This document shows, piece after piece, positions 12,701 through 24,107 of a stretch of 64,000 nt of DNA (position 1 is its first letter; each line of letters begins with the position of its first letter). Below the pieces are notes generated by a model that saw nothing but the letters and a program-made list of their open reading frames with translations, did no database searches and was not told the origin of the DNA. Made by a program: the position numbers and the translations under genes. Source of the DNA: Ectocarpus siliculosus (Eukaryota > Sar > Phaeophyceae > Ectocarpales > Ectocarpaceae); the NCBI GenBank assembly GCA_000310025.1, contig FN649742.1:2216151-2280150 (forward strand). Reading direction: 5' to 3'.

Positions 12701-15700
12701 ATCGAGAGCTAGAAGTAACGCTTGTCGCTGGGCTGGTTGGGAACAAACGGGCCTTCTCAACGGGCGCGTGGTTGATCGATTGCCAAGTGTACCAAGTGCA
12801 TCGCTTCGGTGGTGCCTGCAGTACCTGACCAATCCTTGATCCAGCTCATCATCTCGGTGGGCGGGGAGTCGAACGTGGGGCCTTCAAGGCTCGGTATCCA
12901 CAAGAAGCTTTCCGTCAGCTTGTTCTCCTTCGCCAAGTTCAACAAGGACCTTCGCGCGAAATCGTGCGAAAAAAGGAGGCATGTGTCCGGCATCAATTTC
13001 ATTAGCTCCTTTCTTGTATGAATCAACGCTATACAACAACAGAGTCTACGGGGTCTCTATGTGGACAAAGTGGCGGGGCGAAGGCGAATACGCAACGCCA
13101 GACGAGTGTATCTTTTCCGGGACGGTTGCTGTACCCTCGTCAGATTTCACCACCCGCACTACCAGTGTCGTATAAACTATCTGCGGACAGCACACACGGT
13201 CTTGACGTTTCTCCTGAGGAGCTTAGACCCGGGGTCACACCAAGGTTTTCCTGGTTGACAGCAGCAGTGCCTGCCTTCCGTGTTATCACGAAAAAGGGGT
13301 CAGCAGTCCTCCTGCCCTCGTCAACGAAAAATACGAGTTTGCTCATTAACCCACGAGCACCTGCTTTCTACACAACGTCATGCCGGGATTCGAACCCACG
13401 ACCTTGGCCATCCACAGGTGTCTCCAAGCCATCGGGGCGGCCAAACCTGCTAAAATTCTTGACGGCCGTCTGTTTGAGCCCGTAGACAGAACACCCTAAT
13501 GAGAGAGAGACACACGACACGACCACGCATCACGCATCCCCTAGCGGACCCCACAAGTCTTGTGGGGCACCATACCGCGATAAGAGATGAAGAAAACAAC
13601 ACCCTGTCCTACGCGATGTGCAGCTGCAAGCTCTGCCAGACATAAGATACACGTCACCTCCAACACGCACCTGTAGAGCGAGATGAAGATAGGGATCTGC
13701 GCCAGCGCGGGCAGGCACCCCGCCAGGGGGTTGACGTTCTCCGTCTGGTACAGCTGCTGCACCGCCTGGTTGGCCGCCTCGGGGTTGTTGGCGTATCGCG
13801 CCTGCAGCTCCTTCACCTGTTCCATTCGTTCGTTCCAATCCATAGGTGGGTGGGTACTGTAACGACGCCATACCTTGCGCAACCACGATTTTGTGTTTTT
13901 TTTTGTGTTTTCTCCCGAATTTCTCGTTTTTTCCCCCCAAGGGGGGTACTTTCGAGGCTACTGCTGCGCCCCATTTCAACCCAGAGTCAATAATTGAGCG
14001 CCGGCAGACTCGTGTTCGCATTACGTGCCAAGGCTTGGCTGATTTCTCCGTGCGGTGTGGTGTTCGACGACCGCGTTCTGGCATCGGTAACATATGAAAA
14101 CTGGTACTTCGTAGCTGGTCACCGCCTACTAGTTGGACTCGCGACTCCATATTTTCCGTCCTGATGCTACTTGGTGCTTTTGCTCCTTTTTGTTTGATCG
14201 AACAAACACCACACATTCTGTCGAGAGTCAGGTTTGCTGATGAGGATTTGCCAAGGGGCCTCTGCACGTATCATAGTAACCTACAACCAACATCACGCCC
14301 ATGAACACCACAAAAAGCTCGGTTCTTCGCCTCTACAGCCCGACCTTTCTTGGCATTCTCGCTCACACAACAACAAAAAGAACACTGCACTGGGGAGCGG
14401 AAGGCGACTCACCCTACCCCTGTTCCCTACAACCGTCATCCCAACGCCGACAAACAAACACACACACCTTAGGCCCGAGAGTTTGCATCTTGGTCGTGCT
14501 CGAGAGCTGCTGGTACGTGAGGGGGAAGGTGATGCCCTTGACGAAGAGCGTGAAGCAGATGATGGAGATGCCGTAGGCGGAGGGCACCCCCATGCTCGCA
14601 AGCACGTCATGCAGGCCAGTGATGGCCCCCTCCGTGACTCCCGTCAGGAGCTGGATCGGGTGGAAGCCGCCGCCGCCTCCCTTGGCGGCCTCCTCGGCCA
14701 CCGCCGCTGCCACATCGCCGTCCGCGATTCCTGACACGTCATGCGCGCGGAAAACAAAAAATAAAAACACGGGCCGCAAGCAACGACAAAACAGGTTACG
14801 GTTGGTTCGCGTCGGTTGTGCAAAGAGTCCAAGGATAGGGCCGTCACAGGAAGTCTTAACGGAGACAAACAAGCGGGTTGCTTCTCCTCGATTATTTCTA
14901 GCGCTTGGAAGACTGCTGTGGTCGTGCTGGCTACTAGACGCGGAGACCACGATATTTTGGGCGCAAGAAAGAAATGGTGGCGACCATGATGCGCTCAACA
15001 GACCAACCTGCAGACAGGTGAATCGACATCTATCTCCCACAAGCAATGCTTAGCCAAGGGGGAAACAGCACCCCTTTCTCTGGTCTCTTCCTTCCCCGCC
15101 TGTTCGCCAACCGCACGACTACTAATCTCCGCCTTGTAGGGAGAACGATAACATTTCAACGCTGAAATCAAAAGTGGAGTAGTTCTACGTTTCCGGGGCT
15201 TCCACCAAGGATCATGAAATACACCACTCTTGGAGCGACCCAATATCTACACATCCACACTGTCAAACGTCGCCGCACATACGCACATCATCTTTATCTG
15301 TACTATTGCTGAGATCCCAACTGAATCGACCATGGTGGATACTGGTCGATCAGTAGTCCATGACATTTGAAAACATCACGAGTTCGTACTGGTAGAAAAC
15401 GAGCTTGAGCCAGCTCGTTTTCTGTCAGCACGAAGAACTGGTGTATCCAAACGCAATGGACTTCTGATTGATCAATTTCGACCACGGTCAATAGGTTGGG
15501 ATTTCAGTAGTAGTACAGATAAAAACGATGATGATGGCAGTGCAGGGGATTCATTTGGGAGCGATGAAGGAGGAGGAGAGGGAACGGGAGGACAAGATAA
15601 AGACCAAGATAGCAATCGAGGAGGGAATCATGGCGTGGAAGAGAGCAAGAGCTTCGAGCCAGATGACCTTCACCACAACAAACGACGCAGGGCCAGAGAA

Positions 15701-17919
15701 GAGCTGCCGAAAAATTGCCGTAAAGATGATAATGATTATGAGAATGATGGTGAAAGCACGGAGGATTTTAGTGACAGCACTCCAAAACGAACTCGAGAGC
15801 AAGGTAGCAGCCTTGGTAGAAGCGTGCAGTTTTCTTCTGTTGCTACGGTTTCTGTCTTCCATCCGGAGAATAGCTTAGCCTCCCCCATGCCGCCCCTCAC
15901 GGGGTCCTATTTAGTGGCATTTACATGTGTTTTGTGTTTTCAACCGCAATGAGACTGGCGTATTTTCACTGGTCAGCCGGTTAGCGCGGTCGATGCTAAT
16001 AATAAAAACACACTCACACACCTGTCAGGACTTGGTGCAACCATGCCGGGTCCACCCCGTGCATCATCCCCGGGTCCACCATCGCCTGCAGCCCTCGTGC
16101 CCCTGCTCTCGACAACGCGCCGCAACGACGCACAGCGGAAAAACGTAACGGGACTTCGAGTGAGGACGTGTGCACTGGACTGGAAGAGAGCGGGTGCTCG
16201 ACGGGCGCGTCACTCTCGTCTCTCAACAACAGCAGGGCGACCTTTGCAGCTGGACACACTTCGTCAAGCTGTCTTCTGACGTAAAACGAGGAACTCGCGT
16301 CGAACAACGGTGCTCGGTAGCGGAGCAAGCTTATGTACATGGAGCATGACCCGAGCGGTGGCCCAGGAACACCGCCTTCTTACGCTGTCAACACCCTTCT
16401 CAGGAGATGGGCCGTATCACACTCTGCAACACAACTATAATAGTGTGGGTGCGACCTTTGGTATCTGACTAGTTGCTGTGCTGTCGATCAACAACGTTGT
16501 TTTATGCCAGAGAGAAAAACGAGACCACGAGACTGGCAAGGTCAGCCTCGGGTTCATAGGCATGGCTGGGTTACGGATATGTACGCACACGAGGTTGGCG
16601 TTGGGTAGGCAGCAAACGCCAGATACCATCTACTTAAACGGCGTCCGGGTGTGTTATGTGTCCAGCACGGACCTTACAGTCCGTGGTTTTGAACTTTGAA
16701 CAGGCTTCCCGAGAGCAATCACCATAGCACTGCTGTTGTGGCTTTGGTTCATCGAACACCCTGCAGTTCAGGGTTACGGCTACAGCTGTAGGATACCTCA
16801 CAAGAGACACAATCTTAACAGGCAAAGGCCTCGGGTCCTCGGAGAACTAGACGTGTGTAGAGCACCCGCCCCCGCCCGTCCCTCCCCCCGCCATACTCTA
16901 CAGGCAAGGCTCTAACGAGGACACGCCCGACATGGCAGTCCTACGCAAATTTAGCCGGTGGTGCACGTACATACGCTCGCCAACCGCAGTGCATTTAGAC
17001 GGACGTATCCTCTTATGCGTACTCATTCGACAAGGTAACGTCGATGCCGACTCCAACACATCTCGTTCGACTGCTGCGGTTATATCTCGAAAGGTAGTCT
17101 GTTGTACAATATTATTCCTTAATTAAATATACTCTTGAGTATTTTTCTTATAAGAGTGGCATCGAGGCCGAACAACGACGATATGTAACGGGGGAGAAAT
17201 ACAGGGAATAAATCCCAGTAGATTACTTGCCACACCTGACGCCGAAGGGCGCGCTGCTGGTGCGCTTGATCTCGACGTCCACGAGTTAGCAGCAACAAAC
17301 CGGGAGCGAGCTGTGTAAAGGGAGGAGAGGAGAAGCAACGCAGGAGCGTGGTTGAACGCGCAGACGGCAAACATGACTTGCACTTGTACTTGAAGGAGAA
17401 TGGCCTTTGGTATGGTAAGAGTGGGGTATGATAAAACATGGCAAATGAACCAGAGTCAGCTTGCCGTTCACAATTTCGCTACACGGAATAGAAGCTGAGC
17501 ATTGCTATGATGGAATGACTTGGACTCGTAAGCGTATGTGCGATACCGCCGCGTGTCTCACCTGATACCGCGAGGCCAGGTGGGGCAAAAGCTGACACCG
17601 TTCCTGCGTTGGCCTGCTCACCTCACAGCAGGAACGCAGAGCACAGAGGCACGAGTCGAGAGGTGATCAAAAGCAGGCGGCGAAGTCTTGACAATACCCT
17701 GCCCCTTGGCCTACCCAAGCAACAAAGCCCCAAAGACATCGGTACAGGAGAGCAAAGAAACGAGGGGTGATCAACCTCGTCAGACAAGTTGGGTGTGTAG
17801 CATGAACGTCCTACAGCAGCTGCCGAGGCCGCAGATGCGCAGCAGATGCACACACGAGAGCACGCCACGAGACTTACCATGGCGCAGGCCGCGACCAACG
17901 CTGTCAATGGTCGCCCCAT
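9753..17919 (-). CDS. ALB3/Oxa1/YidC-family membrane insertase, probably thylakoid-targeted
   Basis: Inserts membrane proteins, in plastids mainly light-harvesting proteins handed over by cpSRP. Ten minus-strand exons join in matching phase: 17919-17878, 17270-17236, 16107-16022, 14730-14468, 13816-13671, 12949-12825, gap edge 12284-12111, 11472-11347, 10742-10627 and 9917-9753. Family hallmarks are GISIICFTLFVKGITFPLT, KMQTLGPK|VKELQARYANNPEAA, NVNPLAGCLPALAQIPIFI, ESFLWIPSLEGPT, GAPKLGWHDTIAYM and FLPLMIGWFSLSVPSALGLY. The first exon encodes MGRPLTALVAACAM, a plausible signal-peptide start; the next gives IKRTSSAPFGVR, a possible transit region. Exon seven runs into the assembly gap, so some residues before the third membrane segment are missing. 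The intron after exon seven uses a GC donor. Exon ten ends at a GTATGT donor, so a further 3' exon is likely but not found. Mitochondrial OXA1 is the main alternative. Confidence 0.9.
10758..10848. repeat. Short MITE-like repeat, copy 2
   Basis: Same family and orientation as 1511-1604, with the core GCGCTAAGCGGCTGACCAATGA and GTGTTTTAT / ACAAAACACAC ends. It lies in the ALB3 intron about 15 bases upstream of the acceptor of the exon at 10742. Confidence 0.65.
12105..12110 (-). other. Non-canonical GC splice donor in ALB3
   Basis: On the minus strand the exon reads CAGAAT and the intron begins GCAAGT, the optimal GC-donor context. No GT donor nearby restores the phase-0 junction needed by the next exon (CAG ATC GTC AAG at 11472). 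Using GC gives the family-consistent join SQN|QIVKFLPL. Confidence 0.75.
12285..12384. other. Assembly gap (100 N) with low-quality flank
   Basis: Exactly 100 N, a placeholder length. The right flank, 12385-12595, is a run of G-rich homopolymers broken by A runs, unlike the rest of the window and probably unreliable. Part of an ALB3 exon is lost here. Confidence 0.95.
13374..13450 (-). repeat. tRNA-derived SINE-like sequence in ALB3 intron
   Basis: Minus strand shows an A-box-like GGCCGCCCCGATGGCTTGG and a near-perfect B box, GGGTTCGAATCCC, spaced as in a tRNA. The 5' GCAGGTT has no matching 3' acceptor arm, so a functional tRNA is unlikely. It is best read as the tRNA-related head of a SINE inside an intron. 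Confidence 0.55.
15371..15955 (+). pseudogene. Long open frame without start codon inside an ALB3 intron
   Basis: An uninterrupted plus-strand frame of about 190 codons in the intron between ALB3 exons three and four, on the opposite strand. It reads FVLVENELEPARFLSARRTG near its start, then an acidic Gly/Asp-rich stretch, a basic NKRRRAREEL patch and SVQFSSVATVSVFHPENS. It lacks an ATG; a TGA lies immediately upstream, with more protein-like sequence (MVDTGRSVVHDI) before it in the same frame. Its 3' end runs into the MITE-like repeat. I recognise no family. A decayed transposon or retrocopy frame, or an internal exon of an unseen gene, are the options. Confidence 0.4.
15926..16017. repeat. 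Short MITE-like repeat, copy 3 (reverse orientation)
   Basis: Reverse of the 10758-10848 unit, with the core GGTCAGCCGGTTAGCGCGGT. It begins only about five bases inside the ALB3 intron, after the donor at 16022/16021. Confidence 0.65.
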
Positions 17920-19616
17920 GTCGTCGTGTGCTCTGACAGTGGTCCCGCTGCACGCGAGGGAAGGTTTGTCAACGAGAGGTTGGCTGTAGCTGCTGAGCGA
18001 GCGGTGCTTGAAGGCACCAACACTCCAGAGAGGCGCTCATGCACGGGGCCACATACCCCCCTCCCCCAGTTCATTCTGCGGTGCCTCCCGGAAGGATTGC
18101 TTGCACTGCTGTGCGCTGCACACCATGGGAGATAGAGGAGGAGGAGTGGTCTCGTGTACCACAAGCATCGCCAAAACATGGCGCAGCCGTGGCATGTAAG
18201 CCGCGGAGGAGCAAGAGGGAGGGCTAGCTCCAAACAATGGCCTGGTCGTGGGCCTCATCGAGCCAATGTCTGGACTCCCTCGACTGCAACCGTAACAACA
18301 ACCACAGCAGCAGCAGCCGGACCGGCTTCGGCAACGGTGGTCTCCGCTTCGTCCCCACCCGCTCTAACAGCTCGAACAAGGTGCAGGACATGCTTTGGTT
18401 CAGGTTGATTGTGTGTCTCTGATGTGTCACACGCAGTTGTAGCTTTGCCCAGCGGGCGGGCTGCCGTATTGGTGCAGCAATGCAGCATGTGACACAAATG
18501 GGAGATCATGGAGATTGTCTGCCCATGGGTGTTTCTAGTGAGAGCCCTGTCTGCGACGTGCTGCTGCTGCTGTGCTCGAACGCAGTAGATCGGCGGCGTT
18601 GGTAGATTGGTTGGCGCATATGCTACTGTTGTTGGGCGTATGACACCTACCTGCTGAGCTCTGTCGAATGGTTTGACGCCAATTATTAGTCAAGTCTCGA
18701 GTCGGTGACACCGAGCAAACTTTAAACTTTTGAAATTCGCGTATGGCGACGACTGGGTACTGGGGATCCGATACAAGCAGGACGCATTGGAGCATCCGCC
18801 ACACACGCGTACGGCTTTACGACAAGTCACCTGCACGAGGCTCGGCCTCACCTATGAGAAGCGCAGCGTGCTGACTGAGATGTTGCCTGGGTGAAATTCC
18901 AATTGATTGCGATGTAGACGGTGCATATCTCAACAACGTCCACTATTATAGCGTGAAGACAACAACAACAACACATCCACAGAAGTTCACCTGTACAAGA
19001 GATCTGTCCGGTGCACTTATCAGAGCACAGCAGTGTAGTGTATTGTATTGTATTGTAGTGTCATCCAGGGGTGGTGCAAAATGAACATTTCAACAGGCAG
19101 TAAGACCAGCCCACACCTGGCTGCCAACTGCCAGTTGTGACGCTTCCCAAGCTCAACAGCTGACACAGCTGACGTGTTGTTTTGACTCGATACAGCCCAG
19201 CGAACGTCAACGAACCAACATTTGAAATTTTCTCCAAATATGTACGTGTAGTTCAATTGACCTCTGCCGGCAACACGCGACGTCGTCTACAGAAACAGCA
19301 GTCGAACTTAGATTCACACGCCCTCGCGATCTAGAGCACCGGTTGTGCCTGGAGAGAAACGAATCTTGATACTGCTTCGCCGACGTGCCGCACCTCGATG
19401 TGCATCCTGTCGTCTGTTTCCTACAGACGATGAAAGGGCTCATTGCTACTTCAAAGTATAGTGCAATTGTACCAACCCCCCCCAACTATATGCTCGGAAG
19501 CAACTTGCGCAGCAGTAGGGCAAATCAACGTCAAGGAACCCGTGAATCCCAGAAGCTAGGGACGTGTGTTTGTGGTGGTTTGGCTTCAACATTTTTTTTT
19601 TCGCGCGTCTCGTACC
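17920..19616. other. Divergent intergenic region between ALB3 and the ZFC3H1-like gene
   Basis: About 1.7 kb between two genes transcribed away from each other, so both promoters should lie here. I see no clear TATA box or coding potential. Minor features are a CAG-rich patch near 18300 and a TATTG/TAGTG repeat near 19035. Confidence 0.5.
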
Positions 19617-22600
19617 ATGCCGCCACACGACGGCGGCAGCTCTCGCAAGGCAGCGGACCTCGTGGAAGCCGCGTCCACCCAGTCGGCGTCCGAGATCGAA
19701 GCCTACCTGAAAGGTGCGCAACTTTTTTGCTACAGCAGTACACTCTAACAAAGCCGAAGGAAAATCTGCCATCTTGAGACAGGCCGTGCGTCATGGCAGC
19801 AGCCATAAGCGTCCCCACGCAGTCGACGGTCGGCGTAGTTTTCCGTTAGTGTCGAATTTCGCCCGTTCATCACCATCACACCGAAGTACACACATGAATC
19901 GTCTACGGATTACGCAATAAAACATCCATCAATCTCCCTTTGTTCTCTGGTTCCGACCTGGGGGGGGGGGGGGGCGCAAACGAACGGATGGACCACTTTG
20001 GTCGTTCTCGCAAAGGCGGAAAAGCGATTGGCGATCGCCGTGGCTCAGGAGGCAAAGGTACGGGCTATCCCGGACGAACACCTAAAGAGGGAGGCGTATC
20101 TGACGAAGCTCCTCCAAGACCTCTACCGGCATCATAGAGTGAGTGTGCTTCCGAGGCTGCGCTTGTACGAAACCCTTGTTTTTTACCGGTGGGACAAGTA
20201 GTACCTGTTGGCGACAACGAGGCACGCCGCCTCCGTCTAAAACGTCTACGCGACGTTTGTTTGCACTTTATTTCTCCGTGGTGAACGGTCGCTGTGGCAG
20301 CCACTAGATATCGCGTCGCTTGCGGGTAGGTGTATCGCCAGAACAACTTGGTTTCGAGATCGCGACCACACACACCGCTTCTACTGCTGCTGCTCGGTGT
20401 GGAACTAGTCGGTGTGTTTTGAGGGGGTACTAGTCGGCGTACTTTGAGGGAGAGAGGGGGAGTTATCGGTTTCCATTTCAAGTATATGAGAGTGGATACC
20501 ACGTCCACGTCGGTACGCACCCGGATGAAATCAAACGTGCAGGATGTATGTACAAGTGCGGGGGGTTGCCGTCCTTATTGAAACAAAAAACGCTGCAAGG
20601 TTTTGGTTTCTTGAAGTATATGCCTACGAGTAGAATACATGAAAATATCATTAGGAGCAGTCAACGTTCCGCATTCAAGGGCCCGATGTCGATCGCTCAT
20701 AGATGTGTTCCACTGCTGAGGCGCATGTCGAGCTCCTCAGCCCGAATTCACGAATGAAAGCGTGCTTCGTTTTTCTTTGCAGGCCTTGGTGCTCATTTCT
20801 CTGCATGCCTCTGTTTCGTCTGCATGCGCTCATGCGCTTACACGCGCCGGTTGTTTCCCCTTGTTGTAGGAAGAGCAGCAAGGAGGCGCATCGTCGTCGC
20901 CACAAGATGGCCCTGCGGTGCTAACGGCCAACGCCGACCCCGTCATAGACTTAGTTAACACAGCGAGCCCTAGCGGGGGTAGCTCAAGTGAAAAGGCACC
21001 AGCAGCACCAGCGCCGGCAGCGCCAGCAGTAGCGGTAACGCGCGGTTTGGCGATCCGAGATGCAGCAACAGCAGCAGCGGCAGCGGCAACGCGCGGGTTG
21101 GCGGTCCAAGATGCACCCGCCCAGGTACGTGGCGTGGACTATTAACACGGTGCATGCACGCACGGACGGCGTAAGAGCTGTGACCGACACATTTTCCAAC
21201 CCATTTCCAACCCCAAGCTTCGTGATTTGGAGAAAAGGGCTGCCTCGTAGTCAGAGTGATCCGGGGCCGGAGGGGACGGGAGACATTGGAGCGTGAGGAA
21301 CTCTCACTCTCCGACAAAGTAGTTCGGCTGTATCATGCCGCAGCTGCTGCTGCTGTTAGGTGCGTGTAGTAAACCCAAAGATAAACTGTGGAGCACCGCC
21401 GGAGACGGTTTGCCCCTGCCTGGTGCCTGGTCGTTAAAGAAACGCTGCCGCCGGGAAAGTGCGCGCTCCCAGCCGTACGTAAGCTGTTGCAATACCGAGA
21501 TCTAGCAATGGTTGCATATCACGGTCAAGGCTTTTTTTGGAGCTCCCAAGAAAAATTTCTTGTCTATTGCTGCGCCTTTCCTCCGTCTTCTTTTCCCCCG
21601 CCAGGCTTTGCCTGAACCTGACCCCGCCGCATTGCCGCCGCCAAAAATACCAAAGTCGACGGTTTCGGCGACGAAGGCGCCCGTGCCTACCGCCCTCTCG
21701 GCTCCCACCGAGAGCGGTGGCGGCGTTTCTGTCCCCCGGCGGCAGGCAACTAGTCAGCGGGTGGGAGGCAGGGGAGGCGTCACTGCGGCGGCGACGGACG
21801 GAAGCGAGCCCGATCCGAACTTGCTCCTGGCGATGGCGATTGGAGGGGGCATGGTTCCCGGCGGGGATGACTTGCTGACCCGCGACGCGAGGACGATAGC
21901 GGAGTACATACGCCTGATGTCCTTCGAGGTGTTGGGCGAGGAGGCGCAGGGGCGGGATCGTCCGGTGGAGCGGTGGCATCAGGTGGGGGCACCGATTCGG
22001 CGCCGTCTTGTGGTGTTTGTTTTGACCGGATGGAGCATTGTCTTGAGACAAGGAGTGTGTTGTGACCTCTTGTCTTGTTTTGCTTTTTTTATGGCGGTGG
22101 TGGCTTTTGTCCGTGTCCCCCCCCGACTTCGTGAACTCGACAACCAGGTTACCGTTTTTTTTTTTTTTTACCTCGGTTTTTTTTTTGGCGGTAACCATAA
22201 TGGTGGTCGAGTAGATCATGTTGTGCGGGGTCGAGAACCCTCACTCCGCGCAACGGGGGATGATCGCACCACGTTGTGTTAAAATGGTCAAGCTTCCTCG
22301 AGGCAGTTACACAGTGCTTACAACTGTCTCTGGAAGTGAAAGCACCAGAAAGTAAATTAAGTCATACGTAGCTGTCATCCGTACGCAAGGAAGTAAGCAC
22401 AAGATGCCGAACACCCTTAGCAGGATGCAGCTCACCCTTCATGCGACTCGCCAAATACCTCACGGCGCTTCGCGCTTGGTGATGTGAGAGCCTGGTCCGG
22501 TGAGAACCCGGCGTGCTCCGTCCCGGCTTTGTAGGGATGCGAGGTCAATGGTCAAACGACTACGGCATGCACGACTATGAGTACACCCCCCCCCCCCCCC

Positions 22601-24075
22601 CGAAGTGTCTACGCCGCATCCAAAAGCAGGCTGCTGCTCCTACCCCATTCTAATTATGCTACCATAAAACGAGGCCTTGGAACCGGTAGTCAATGATGGA
22701 GGGGGCATGGAATGGTTCCCACCTATGCTGTGATGACACAGCTGCTCGGATGCCCGCACTTCTGTCCATGGTAAAACTCAGACCGGGCTGTCCCTGACGG
22801 AGGCACTGGACAAGGCCGAGGCGACCGCCGCGCGACCGGCTCGCCTGCCGAACCTGCTAGCCCTTGCCGCGGCCATCCGCCCTGTCGACAGCAGTGCTGC
22901 TACTGCCGCCGGTGGTGGCCGTACAAGTGGGGGCGCTACTACTGCTCCCCCCTCGGGGGGAACGAAGCGAAAACGTAGGGATGATGCCGGGAACTCGCCT
23001 GGGACAGCGGCGGCGACGGCGGCGGCGGGCGGTGAGCCGAGAGCGGGGGCGCCGGGCGCGAAACGGAGGCGTGTGGACGCGAACGCTATCATGTGCCCCT
23101 TCGAGCTCAATGGGGTGTGCAACGACGACGATTGCAGGTGGCCGTTGTAAACGTCTTGTCGTGTTCTTCTTCGTCAAACGGGGTAGAGTTTTTTTTGGTT
23201 GTGCTGTGCGAGGTTTGGCTCGAGTAAGTGTTGCGCTTGCGTTTGGTGTGCGCGTTGTGTGTCTACAGTTTGTTTTGTTCGTCGTTGGCGGGGCGATTTC
23301 TTGTTCGCACCGGAAAAAACTTCCTCGATAACTGGCAGAGGCTGCTATCCGTCCTCGATGCAAGTCATACGACGAAACGACTAAAACGAATAAACTTGCG
23401 CTGCAAGAAGAATTAGGAGACCGCCTTTCTATTTTTTGCTCTCCCCGACTCTTTGGGGGCCCTGTAGGCAATCCCGTTCGACGGCCCGGATGGTGTAGCG
23501 CGACGAGCTCCTTGCGGCCAACGACATGTGGCCGGAAGAGAGAAGCGAGCGCTTGGTGTTGACTGGTTGCTGGCGGGAGGGAGGAGTTGGCGTTGGCTTT
23601 GCGTGAAGCACAGGAGCATGACTGAGCTTGAAGCTATTTTTTTTGTGGCAAAGGGCGCGTCGTTTGTTCGCACCTCTGCCGGGAACGGCTTTGCTTTGTG
23701 TCCGCCCCCCTTTTGTGTGGGCACCCTTTTTGTTGTTGCTTGAGCCGCCAGTGGATTGCTGTGCCAGTCAGAAACATCCCCACCGTTTTCAGCTTTCAAT
23801 CACGCTCCGCTTCCGGCGGCCTTGAACCGGCGCAGGCTTATTGCAATCAATTCCCCCGTTACACCCAGAGTACGAACACACACTTTTACACTAGCCATGC
23901 CGCCGCCCGCCGCCCCCTCTTGCCCAGATACCAGCACTTGGACGTCTACCTACGACCCTCGTTAAACCCGGGCACATCCCCTGCCCCCAACGCTGCATCA
24001 GCGGCAGCAAATGGCCAGCCGGCCAAACCCTCGGCATCAGACCCTGGCGGTGCTTCGCCGGTCCCGGGGCCGTTA

Positions 24076-24107
<32 letters not shown>

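Noticed and set aside
13374-13450. Functional tRNA gene
   Set aside because: B box is excellent but acceptor-stem arms do not pair, so it is treated as tRNA-derived.
19940-20137. Gly-rich frame GGKAIGDRRGSGGKG over the second ZFC3H1-like exon
   Set aside because: It ends in a stop, and the overlapping frame AEKRLAIAVAQEAK is coiled-coil-like and ends at a good GTGAGT donor.
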